In this document: piece by piece, positions 7,035-13,498 of the stretch
Layout: every line of letters starts with the position of its first letter
How positions within the stretch are numbered: the stretch's first letter is position 1
Assembly: GCA_030665925.1 (NCBI GenBank)
Contig: DAOUYX010000012.1
Coordinates: forward strand, 1 to 16,650
DNA length: 16,650 nt
Direction of reading: 5' to 3'
Source: Methanosarcinales archaeon
GTDB taxonomy: Archaea > Halobacteriota > Syntropharchaeia > Alkanophagales > Methanospirareceae
Notes under the pieces: generated by a model
The model's database searches: none
Told to the model about the DNA's origin: nothing
Seen by the model: the letters and a program-made list of their open reading frames with translations, nothing else
Position numbers and translations under genes: made by a program

Positions 7035-7982
7035 GTGGAGTTAGAGGATTTACCCGGTGTTGGACCTGCAATCGCGGAGAAATTACGTGAAGGCGGTTTT
7101 AATTCGTTAGAGGCGATAGCAGTAGCGTCTCCTGCTGAGTTAGTAGCTGCGGCAGAGATCGGGGAAGCAACAGCGGCGAAGATAATAAATTCCGCACGGG
7201 AAGCCGCGGACATCGGCGGGTTTGAGACCGGTGATAAGATATTGGAACGGCGAAAGGAGGTAGGGAAGCTCACTTCCGGATCTCAATCGCTGGATACGCT
7301 ATTAGGCGGAGGGCTCGAGACGCGATCATTAACCGAGTTTTACGGTGAATTCGGCAGTGGTAAGACACAGATAGCGCATCAACTCGCAGTAAACGTGCAG
7401 TTACCGCTGGAGAAGGGCGGATTAAACGGTTCTGTTATAATAATAGAGACTGAGAACACCTTTAGGCCAGAAAGAATAAAGGATATGGCAGAAGGTGCTG
7501 AGCTTGATTACGAAGAAGTTCTTAAAAATATACACATCGCACGTGCATACAATTCGAATCATCAGATACTGCTGGTAGATAAAGCTGAGAAGCTTGCGGA
7601 GGATTTGAAAGAGACGGAAAAGCCCGTGCGGCTGCTGATAATAGACTCGGCAACTGCTCATTTCAGAAGTGAATATATAGGAAGAGGCACGTTAGCTGAC
7701 CGGCAGCAGAAGATAAATAAGCATCTGCACGACACGCTGCGGTTTGGCGACCTTAATAACGCAGTGATAATGATAACGAACCAGGTGATGGTGAAACCAG
7801 ATGCCTTCTTCGGCGATCCTACACGGCCTATAGGAGGTCATGTATTGGGGCACACCGTTACGTTTAGATTGTACCTGCGTAAATCAAAAGGTGAGAAAAG
7901 AATAGCACGATTGGTTGATTCACCAAACCTCCCGGAAGCAGAGGCAGTATTCTCCGTATCGTCAGTAGGAATTCGAGATTAG
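7035..7982 (+). CDS. radA: DNA repair and recombination protein RadA
   Basis: 315 residues, normal for archaeal RadA, with no intein. An N-terminal helix-hairpin-helix domain (LEDLPGVGPAIAEKLREGGF, about 1-55) binds DNA. It is followed by the polymerisation linker and the RecA/Rad51 ATPase core. Walker A is GEFGSGKT (104-111) and Walker B is LLIIDS (200-205). NNAVIMITNQVM and GGHVLGHTVTFRLYLRK are the conserved DNA-binding loop surroundings. The protein forms filaments on single-stranded DNA and drives strand exchange. GTG is chosen as start because GAGGTGAG lies 6 nt before it and the HhH domain begins at once. The gene ends 1 nt before the stop of the opposing CBS gene. Confidence 0.97.
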   Translation: MELEDLPGVGPAIAEKLREGGFNSLEAIAVASPAELVAAAEIGEATAAKIINSAREAADIGGFETGDKILERRKEVGKLTSGSQSLDTLLGGGLETRSLTEFYGEFGSGKTQIAHQLAVNVQLPLEKGGLNGSVIIIETENTFRPERIKDMAEGAELDYEEVLKNIHIARAYNSNHQILLVDKAEKLAEDLKETEKPVRLLIIDSATAHFRSEYIGRGTLADRQQKINKHLHDTLRFGDLNNAVIMITNQVMVKPDAFFGDPTRPIGGHVLGHTVTFRLYLRKSKGEKRIARLVDSPNLPEAEAVFSVSSVGIRD

Positions 7983-7983
7983 C

Positions 7984-8553
7984 CTATTCCTCACCAGCCA
8001 TTTCTAACTCGTCTTTGCAACTCTCGCATACCATAAGCCCACCTTTCATCACCAGGTAATGAGAGAAGCTACCGCATTTTTCGCATATACCCTGATCCAC
8101 ACTTTCGCCCTCTACGTGCAACGTTTCTCTTTCCACATTCATCTCTATTAGTTCAGTCAGTATCGAGTTTATCTCTGACGAAACAGATAGTATATCTACA
8201 TCTGCGACTATCCCCACCAACTTGCCGTCCTCAATTACCGGCATCTTTCTTATTCGTCCCTTCGCCATTTTCTTCGCTATAACTGATACGCGGTCGTTAG
8301 GAGATGCGGTTACCAAGGGCGTAGTCATTATGTCCTTTAATTTCACCGTGCTCGACTTTATGTCCTTACTCACCAGCTCGCTGATTATATCCCCTTCTGT
8401 AACTATTCCCACCGGCTCTTCACGATCAACCACGATGATACTATCCACCTTGTGTCTCCTCATCAGCTTCGCCGCTTCCAGCACGGTTAGATCTCTATCC
8501 CCCTTTACGACCTCCCGTACCATTACTTCCCTCAGCGGTATATCGGTCTCCAT
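7984..8553 (-). CDS. CBS-pair protein with C-terminal zinc ribbon
   Basis: 189 residues. Two CBS motifs (about 8-62 and 74-128) each end in the G-I-V-T/A-x-x-D pattern (VGIVTEGDI, VGIVADVDI). A CBS pair normally binds adenosyl ligands such as AMP, ATP or SAM and acts as an energy or ligand sensor. The C-terminus carries C157-x2-C160 and C176-x2-C179, a zinc-ribbon/rubredoxin-like knuckle. Such CBS plus zinc-ribbon proteins are common in archaea, but their target is unknown. The protein has no catalytic domain, so it probably regulates a partner. The start ATG is preceded by GAGGA at short spacing. The gene is divergent from apgM across a 67-nt spacer and convergent with radA. Confidence 0.88.
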   Translation of the reverse strand: METDIPLREVMVREVVKGDRDLTVLEAAKLMRRHKVDSIIVVDREEPVGIVTEGDIISELVSKDIKSSTVKLKDIMTTPLVTASPNDRVSVIAKKMAKGRIRKMPVIEDGKLVGIVADVDILSVSSEINSILTELIEMNVERETLHVEGESVDQGICEKCGSFSHYLVMKGGLMVCESCKDELEMAGEE

Positions 8554-8587
8554 CTGTCCTCAACAATTATAATTAGAGAAAGCATGA

Positions 8588-8595
8588 TTTAAATA
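8588..8595. promoter_or_regulatory. Shared TATA-like element between the CBS gene and apgM
   Basis: TTTAAATA lies in the 67-nt divergent spacer. On the minus strand it would start the CBS transcript near 8565 with a 12-nt leader. On the plus strand it would start apgM near 8618, almost leaderless. ATTATAATT at 8565-8573 is a better apgM box if the GAGGTG ribosome site (8611-8616) is used. Confidence 0.35.
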
Positions 8596-8620
8596 AAATA
8601 CAATACTGTTGAGGTGTGGA

Positions 8621-9868
8621 ATGAAATACGTGATTTTAATAGGAGATGGAATGGCAGATTATCCACTCCCTGAACGTGGTAACAGAACGGCGTTACAGAT
8701 CGCATCCACGCCGAATCTCGATTTCATCGCTACAGGTGGGAGGTGCGGCTTGGTAAGAACAATACCGGAGGGAATGCATGCCGGAAGTGATATTGCCACC
8801 CTCTCTATTCTTGGATACGATCCCGCGAAATATCATACGGGCAGAGGTCCGTTAGAAGCGATGGCAATGCGCATGCCCCTTAATGAGGGGGATATTGCAT
8901 TTAGATGTAATCTTATAACAGAGAACGAAGGGATAATAGAGGATTTCAGTGGCGGGCATATAACAACCGCGGAAGCGAAAGCGTTAATAGCGGCGCTTAA
9001 TGAAGAATTTAGCGATAAATTTGTAGAACAAGGGTGGGAACTTACCTTTTATGCCGGCGTGAGCTATCGAAATATTCTGGTTATCAAATCTCGATCAAAC
9101 GATTTGAAGTTCCGCGAGGGAAAGGAAATAGGAGGTGCACCCCCTCACGATATAGTTGGTGAACCTATCGAAGAGTACCTCCCGAAAGAGGATATTTTGA
9201 GGGATGTCATGCTCGCCTCGAAGGAAGTATTGGATGCGCACGAAGTCAATCGGAAAAGGCAGGCACGTAACGAGAAGAAGGCGAATATGGTATGGCTCTG
9301 GAGCGGCGGTAGGAAGCCCGTAATGCCATCGTTTAGCGAGCTGTATGGAGTGCAGGGCTCGGTGATTTCGGGTGTGGATCTTATAAAAGGAATTGGAAGG
9401 TGCGTGGGTCTTGATGCGATAGACGTGCCTGGCGCTACGGGATATTTTGATACGAACTATAAAGGCAAGGCGGACTATGCACTGCGCAGCTTGGCGGGAA
9501 ATGATTTTGTTCTGGTTCATGTTGAAGCGCCGGACGAAGCCGGGCATCTCCGTGATATAGATTTGAAAGTAAAGGCGATAGAGGATTTCGATGCGCTGGT
9601 GGTCGGCACCGTGCTGAAAGGGTTAGAGGCGGAATTTGCAGATGCTGAAGAGGGCTACCGGATATTGGTCATGCCTGACCACTACACGCCGGTGTCGGTG
9701 GGGACGCACACAAAAGAGCCGGTGCCTTTTGCGATCTACAATTCGCGGGCACGAAGTGAACAGAAAAGGGTAGGGGGTTTTGATGAGCAGTTCGCACGGA
9801 AGAGTACTGTGGGTGTGCTGGACGCGCGAGCACAAGAGTTGATGCGGCTATTCTTTATTTACCAATAG
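8621..9868 (+). CDS. apgM: 2,3-bisphosphoglycerate-independent phosphoglycerate mutase, archaeal type
   Basis: 415 residues from the ATG. It belongs to the alkaline phosphatase superfamily and interconverts 3- and 2-phosphoglycerate in glycolysis and gluconeogenesis. IGDGMADYP (D9, D13) is the N-terminal metal motif. S56 in AGSDIATLSILGYDP is the expected phospho-serine. DEAGH, MPDHYTP and VGTHT supply the remaining metal ligands. A family-specific segment, MPSFSELYGVQGSVISGVDLIKGIGR, precedes the second half of the fold. The frame is open to a TTG at 8609, but the start at 8621 is preferred because MKYVILIGDGMADYP is the family's normal N-terminus and GAGGTG lies 4 nt upstream. Its 3' end overlaps the opposing gene by 14 nt. 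Confidence 0.95.
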   Translation: MKYVILIGDGMADYPLPERGNRTALQIASTPNLDFIATGGRCGLVRTIPEGMHAGSDIATLSILGYDPAKYHTGRGPLEAMAMRMPLNEGDIAFRCNLITENEGIIEDFSGGHITTAEAKALIAALNEEFSDKFVEQGWELTFYAGVSYRNILVIKSRSNDLKFREGKEIGGAPPHDIVGEPIEEYLPKEDILRDVMLASKEVLDAHEVNRKRQARNEKKANMVWLWSGGRKPVMPSFSELYGVQGSVISGVDLIKGIGRCVGLDAIDVPGATGYFDTNYKGKADYALRSLAGNDFVLVHVEAPDEAGHLRDIDLKVKAIEDFDALVVGTVLKGLEAEFADAEEGYRILVMPDHYTPVSVGTHTKEPVPFAIYNSRARSEQKRVGGFDEQFARKSTVGVLDARAQELMRLFFIYQ

Positions 9869-10316
9869 TCATCGTGCAGCCCTTATCGGTGAATTCAACG
9901 TCCAGCGTAAACCCTAAATTCTCTGCTACTCGTCTGAAATACCCGTTAATGCAACCGGAGCAATGCTGCTCCTTCGTTATTGGCATGCCCTTCTCTACGA
10001 GTTGCAATGCCGCCTCCAGGTTACTGCATCTCTTCATAGCGAGTATCGCTTTTTCTGGATTGCCCGTGACTTCAACCTCACTGCCGAAGACGTTCTTGTT
10101 TACGATGGCATAGTTCATTGCGAACTTCAAAGGATCGTCAACGCCCCGCTCTTTCATATCTGCGGCACAGCCTTTCGCCGCTTCGGCATTCAACTCTTCC
10201 AGCGCTTCCGGACCTAATTTCCGCATGATAAACCCCATTGGACCCATCATCGCACCGAGCCACATTTCCATAAACAGCTTCTGCTTCTCTTCTTCCGATA
10301 ACGTTGGGATTTCCAT
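9855..10316 (-). CDS. Uncharacterised 153-residue protein with C-terminal CxxC
   Basis: I do not recognise this gene with certainty. It is 153 residues, mainly helical, with no signal peptide. Cysteines are at C50, C97, C119, C122 and C147. The last 40 residues (EQHCSGCINGYFRRVAENLGF, then a strand ending DKGCTMTI) resemble the C-terminal part of the ATC hydrolase-like/DUF6125 group, where a Cys-x-x-Cys precedes a helix and a further Cys. That is a memory-based, weak match. A metal- or thiol-linked role is possible. The N-terminal segment MEMWLGAMMGPMGFIMRKLGPE is Met-rich. No ribosome site is visible and a TTTATATA stretch lies only about 14 nt upstream, so the exact start is uncertain. It overlaps the end of apgM on the other strand. 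Confidence 0.65.
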   Translation of the reverse strand: MEIPTLSEEEKQKLFMEMWLGAMMGPMGFIMRKLGPEALEELNAEAAKGCAADMKERGVDDPLKFAMNYAIVNKNVFGSEVEVTGNPEKAILAMKRCSNLEAALQLVEKGMPITKEQHCSGCINGYFRRVAENLGFTLDVEFTDKGCTMTIGK

Positions 10317-10354
10317 TTTTCTTTGTATATAAAGTATAACTGCTTTCTCTTTAA

Positions 10355-10436
10355 GACGCAGATTAACACTGATTTACACGGATTTATTTCGGGTGAAGAA
10401 CAAAGTTGATTTTTATCATCTGTGTTAATCTGTGTC
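10355..10436. repeat. Palindromic intergenic repeat, GATTAACAC type
   Basis: Left arm GACGCAGATTAACACTGAT (10355-10373) and right arm ATCTGTGTTAATCTGTGTC (10418-10436) pair at 17 of 19 positions around a 44-nt centre. The left arm continues as three 10-bp steps (GATTAACACT, GATTTACACG, GATTTATTTC). Repeats with GATTAACACAGAT wording occur, from memory, in many unrelated environmental genomes. No ORF is inside; it is probably a non-autonomous element. Confidence 0.75.
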
Positions 10437-10442
10437 AACAAT

Positions 10443-10694
10443 TTAGGTTTTCTCGTCCCCGATCGCTCCCAATGTAGCAGCGGCATACCTGCAACTTTGA
10501 GCTTCATGTCTATTTAATATTTCTATCAACTGTGGAACTGCTGGTTTGCCAATAGACACCAATTCATCTCTAATTTCGTTTAGTTCCTCTTCCCTCGCCC
10601 TCGAATATTCCATATCGTCATATTTCGTTAGTTCTTTGATCAGCCTTTTAAGCTCTTCTTCTTTTTTTTCCGGCGTTTTACCTTTTTTGGACAT
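10443..10694 (-). pseudogene. HEAT-repeat protein, apparently truncated at its C-terminus
   Basis: 83 residues from the ATG. A charged, lysine/glutamate-rich N-terminal helix region (about 1-30) leads into helices typical of PBS-lyase/HEAT repeats: ELVSIGKPAVPQLIEIL, then CRYAAATLGAIGDEKT. In intact proteins the phrase ALGxIGD is normally followed by a further helix and more repeats. Here the frame stops immediately, 6 nt before the arm of a palindromic repeat (10355-10436). Such proteins are protein-binding scaffolds. No remainder of the gene is seen beyond the repeat. An upstream TTTATAAA box (10730-10737) and a GGGGTG ribosome site remain. The frame is open to a GTG at 10703. A short functional HEAT protein cannot be excluded. 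Confidence 0.6.
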
Positions 10695-10729
10695 TGTGCG
10701 CACCCCAAACTCTTCATTTTCTCCAAACT

Positions 10730-10737
10730 TTTATAAA
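10730..10737 (-). promoter_or_regulatory. Probable TATA box of the truncated HEAT gene
   Basis: TTTATAAA is centred about 40 nt before ATG 10694 on the minus strand, which would start transcription near 10707 and leave a leader of about 13 nt. The box lies just inside the palindrome at 10750-10838. Confidence 0.4.
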
Positions 10738-10749
10738 CTTACAGTATTC

Positions 10750-10838
10750 GTTTACCGCCGAGATAACGGAGAGCGCTGAGATGACGAAAATGATTTCCCG
10801 GGCTCTTCTCTGTGTTCTCTGCGGGCTCCGCGGTAAAC
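10750..10838. repeat. Palindromic intergenic repeat with 9-bp perfect ends
   Basis: GTTTACCGC (10750-10758) and GCGGTAAAC (10830-10838) are perfect terminal inverted repeats of an 89-bp unit. Inward the arms continue imperfectly, about 25 of 36 positions by hand count, through GAGA- and CTCT-rich sequence. The wording (ACCGCxGAG, CAGAGAACACAGAGAA) resembles another widespread environmental repeat type and differs from the element at 10355-10436. It ends 16 nt downstream of the argH stop and could also act as an RNA hairpin there. Confidence 0.7.
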
Positions 10839-10854
10839 AAGTACAATTTACAGT

Positions 10855-12414
10855 TCACTTCTTTAAAACGCCCAGAATGTTAGCATTCGATTTTTTTATC
10901 ACCTTTATAATTCGCTTCTTTCTCTTCACCTCGCGTTCCAAGTCCCCTAAGCTCTTTTTCACCTGCCCTTCCTTCTCCTGTCTCGCCTTTTCGTCCTTCT
11001 CCAAATCCGTCTTTTGCCTATTTAACGACTTAAGGACTTCTTTCTTCGCTGGCCCGCCCTTCACCCGCCGCTTCTGAACGTTTGACGTGACGTTCAGTGC
11101 TTCTTTTACTTTCTTCTCCGTGAGCCCCTTCGCACTCAGTTTTTGCTCGGTGATCTCCACTGCGATGTCGTCTATCTGCCGAAGTATCTCAGCCACAAAC
11201 GCCTTTTCCGAGTCCTTATCCTTCAGCAAATCCCAATTTTCATCTTCTAAAACCGGAGCTAAGGAAGCTACGATTTTATGCGCCGTTCTGAACGGCAGAC
11301 CCGTCTCTCTGACGATAGTATCAGCCAGCTCAGTTGCAGCCGTGAATCCAAATGGTGCCTGCTTCTCCAGCTCCTCCTTCTTCACTTCCAGCCCTTCTAT
11401 CATACTTTTCATTACGGCTACCGAAGCGGTCGTGGTCTTCGTGGCTTTTAGCAGATGCGGCGTGGTCTCTTGCAAATCGCGATTGTATGAGTACGGCAAC
11501 GCTTTGCAGATAGAGAGCACGCTCATCAAACAGCCGTAAACCGTGCCTGCTCTCGCACGCACAAGTTCTGCGTAGTCCGGGTTTCGTTTCTGTGGCATTA
11601 TCGAACTTCCGGTCGCATACTCCGCAGGAACACGAATGAAATCGAATTCCGAGGTGCTCCACAGTATTAGCTCTTCTGCAAGCCTGCTCAGATTGGTCAT
11701 CAGGTTAGAACAACACGAAACCGTCTCGATGATGAAATCACGCGTGGATACCGCATCCATAGAATTCTCCAGCACCGAATCGAACCCGAGAAGTTTCGCC
11801 GTTCGCTCCCGATCTATCGGAAAGCCCGTGGAAGCGAATGCTGCGGCGCCCAACGGACTGACGTTTGTACGTTCGTAGGCGTTTATAAGCCGTGCGAAAT
11901 CGCGAGCGAACGCATCGGCGTGTGCTAAGGCATGATGAGCGAAGGTAGTTGCTTGTGCATGCTGCAAATGCGTATAACCCGGCATTATGGTATCAACATG
12001 CTCAGCCGCTTTTTCGAGTAACCCGCTTCTCAATCCATTCACCGCTTCCATCAGCTCGAACAGCTCGGTACGAAGCGCTATTCGTATGCACGTTGCCACT
12101 TCGTCATTCCTCGACCGACCGGTGTGCATCCTTCCGCCGACTTCCTCGCCTATTTCCCGTATCACTACCGATTCGACCGCCGTGTGTACGTCCTCGTATG
12201 TGGGAAGTTCGTGTTCGATAAAATCCTCTTCCCTCTCCGCTATGGTTGTTAAGCAGTTCAGAATAGCCGCCGCTACATCCTTCTTTATTATCCCTCGCTC
12301 TTTCAGCATCACTACATGCGCCTTGTCAACGAGGAGATCTGCAGGAAATAGCCACCTGTCTGCTTCTAAGGATAAAATAAAATCAATTTTATTCCCTTCT
12401 TCCTGCTTCGTCAT
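10855..12414 (-). CDS. argH: Argininosuccinate lyase
   Basis: 519 residues. The enzyme splits argininosuccinate into arginine and fumarate, the last step of arginine synthesis. Fumarase/aspartase superfamily motifs are HTGRSRND (97-104), GYTHLQHAQ (146-154) and the signature GSSIMPQKRNPD (269-280) with the catalytic serine in the flexible loop. Two points are unusual. The N-terminus begins only about 16 residues before LEADRW, so the usual GGR-type opening is missing. After the normal end near RRVKGGPA (449-457) there is an extra tail of about 60 residues, rich in lysine and glutamate and probably a coiled coil. The ATG is supported by GGGGAG about 7 nt upstream. The gene has its own TATA box, so it is probably separate from the upstream operon. 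Confidence 0.95.
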   Translation of the reverse strand: MTKQEEGNKIDFILSLEADRWLFPADLLVDKAHVVMLKERGIIKKDVAAAILNCLTTIAEREEDFIEHELPTYEDVHTAVESVVIREIGEEVGGRMHTGRSRNDEVATCIRIALRTELFELMEAVNGLRSGLLEKAAEHVDTIMPGYTHLQHAQATTFAHHALAHADAFARDFARLINAYERTNVSPLGAAAFASTGFPIDRERTAKLLGFDSVLENSMDAVSTRDFIIETVSCCSNLMTNLSRLAEELILWSTSEFDFIRVPAEYATGSSIMPQKRNPDYAELVRARAGTVYGCLMSVLSICKALPYSYNRDLQETTPHLLKATKTTTASVAVMKSMIEGLEVKKEELEKQAPFGFTAATELADTIVRETGLPFRTAHKIVASLAPVLEDENWDLLKDKDSEKAFVAEILRQIDDIAVEITEQKLSAKGLTEKKVKEALNVTSNVQKRRVKGGPAKKEVLKSLNRQKTDLEKDEKARQEKEGQVKKSLGDLEREVKRKKRIIKVIKKSNANILGVLKK

Positions 12415-12484
12415 GTTCTTCTCCCCTTTTTCAACCCCGCTTCTTAAAAGTAATCTTAAGAGTACGCGACCATCGAATCATAAG

Positions 12485-12495
12485 CTTTATATATC
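12485..12495 (-). promoter_or_regulatory. Probable TATA box of argH
   Basis: On the minus strand this reads GATATATAAAG. It predicts a start near 12464 and a leader of about 50 nt ending in the GGGGAG ribosome site. It lies in the 141-nt gap after the YgjP-like gene. Confidence 0.55.
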
Positions 12496-12555
12496 ATCAC
12501 TGATGCTTTTAATTTACCTTTTTATTTGCCCATCCAACTCGTTCATTCATCTTAA

Positions 12556-13056
12556 TCAATCACTCATGCCAATCGCCATCAAATACCCCCGCGCTCGTTC
12601 TGTCTTTGGATAGCGATTGACGAGTCGCCAGAAATCAGGCCCGTGTCGTGGCACTTTCAAGTGCGCGAGTTCGTGCACCACAACATAATCATGAACGAAC
12701 TGCGGCATTTTCAGTAAGCGGTCTGAAACCCTGATTGTTCTGTTCCTCGTGTTGCAAATCCCGAACGTGCGTGCGTTCTGCTCGGTCGTATAACTTATTC
12801 GTGTCCATGAGAGTTCACCGCCGAAATACCGTCTGTTGAATTCACGCGCACGCTGTTCCAGTACTTCATCGGCATTATTCTCCGTAAGTTCCCTCTTACG
12901 ACGCCGTGCCTCAAATCGCTTCTTCGCCCACTGGACGTACTTGAATTCTTTCTCTCGTGAGAGAGCCGCCGGTAGGTATAAGTGAATAACCCCATCCACT
13001 TCTCGTGCACTTATCGTTTTCTTTCTTCTTTGACTCCGAATTATCTTGACATCCAT
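12556..13056 (-). CDS. YgjP-like zinc metallopeptidase (DUF45)
   Basis: 166 residues. HELAH (128-132) supplies two zinc ligands and the catalytic glutamate; the third ligand is H138 in RHGPDFWRLV. The ending NRYPKTERARGYLMAIG and the N-terminal KIIRSQRRKKTISARE are typical of the YgjP/DUF45 group. Members resemble SprT and WLM-type peptidases, and the physiological substrate is not established. The chain is shorter than the usual 230 or so residues; the stretch between the N-terminal strand and the basic helix (KKRFEARRRKRE) is compact. It follows trmO by 24 nt on the same strand and so is likely the last gene of the mmp15-trmO unit. A weak AGGATGG precedes the ATG. Confidence 0.9.
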   Translation of the reverse strand: MDVKIIRSQRRKKTISAREVDGVIHLYLPAALSREKEFKYVQWAKKRFEARRRKRELTENNADEVLEQRAREFNRRYFGGELSWTRISYTTEQNARTFGICNTRNRTIRVSDRLLKMPQFVHDYVVVHELAHLKVPRHGPDFWRLVNRYPKTERARGYLMAIGMSD

Positions 13057-13080
13057 CCTTCTTTACTTGAATCGTTCTGT

Positions 13081-13494
13081 TCAAGGGCCGTGACGTGCCC
13101 ACTGCGGAACTACCGCATCAGGAAACGCATCTATTCGTGGGAGATACGGCTTAATGTCGATTATTGGAGCGCCTTCAAAAGCATCGAGCCCTTTCACCGA
13201 TAAAATATTCCCTTCCAGTTTCACCAGTTCCACTACGCACAATCCGATAGAAGTCGGTCTGCTTGGACTCCTGGAGGTGAACACGCCCACTTTTGGGTTT
13301 CCCGCACGCCCCATTGGAATTACTTTTAAAACCCTCCTTCTCTCCTCGGTAGCTCGTAAATGGAACCAGTAGAGGATGATAATATGCGAGAAGGTATCCA
13401 ACCCTTCCAAGCCCTCACGAAATTCATCAAAAATTCTTACCTTTGATACTCCCCTTTCGTTCGCCTTCTCCACCACACCAATGAACTGCAACAT
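13081..13494 (-). CDS. trmO: tRNA (N6-threonylcarbamoyladenosine-37 N6)-methyltransferase, TrmO/UPF0066 family
   Basis: 137 residues. The N-terminus MLQFIGVVEKANERG leads to GLEGLDTFSHIIILYWFH, then GVFTSRSPSRPTSIGLCVVEL and IDIKPYLPRID, which together define the TrmO (YaeB/VirR) family. Bacterial TrmO uses S-adenosylmethionine to add a methyl group to t6A37 of certain threonine tRNAs. Archaeal members are commonly annotated the same way, without direct proof that I know of. The frame is open upstream to 13632, but those codons lie inside mmp15 and do not match the family, so ATG 13494 is used. It starts 4 nt after the mmp15 stop, which strongly suggests one transcript and coupled translation. 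It has no C-terminal extra domain. Confidence 0.92.
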   Translation of the reverse strand: MLQFIGVVEKANERGVSKVRIFDEFREGLEGLDTFSHIIILYWFHLRATEERRRVLKVIPMGRAGNPKVGVFTSRSPSRPTSIGLCVVELVKLEGNILSVKGLDAFEGAPIIDIKPYLPRIDAFPDAVVPQWARHGP

Positions 13495-13498
13495 GCTT

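Noticed and set aside
8609..8620. TTG start for apgM at 8609
   Set aside because: It would place the GAGGTG ribosome site inside the gene; ATG 8621 gives the conserved MKYVILIGDGMADYP opening.
9095..9547. 150-codon open frame antisense to apgM
   Set aside because: It lies wholly opposite a well-supported enzyme gene, has no family motifs, and its composition is that of a codon shadow.
10317..10854. CRISPR array or insertion sequence in the repeat-rich patch
   Set aside because: The repeats are two different palindromes, not regularly spaced direct repeats, and no transposase or cas-like frame is present.
11987..12613. 208-codon plus-strand frame across the start of argH and the following gap
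   Set aside because: Serine-rich shadow of argH running through its promoter and into the YgjP-like gene; no recognisable domain or ribosome site.
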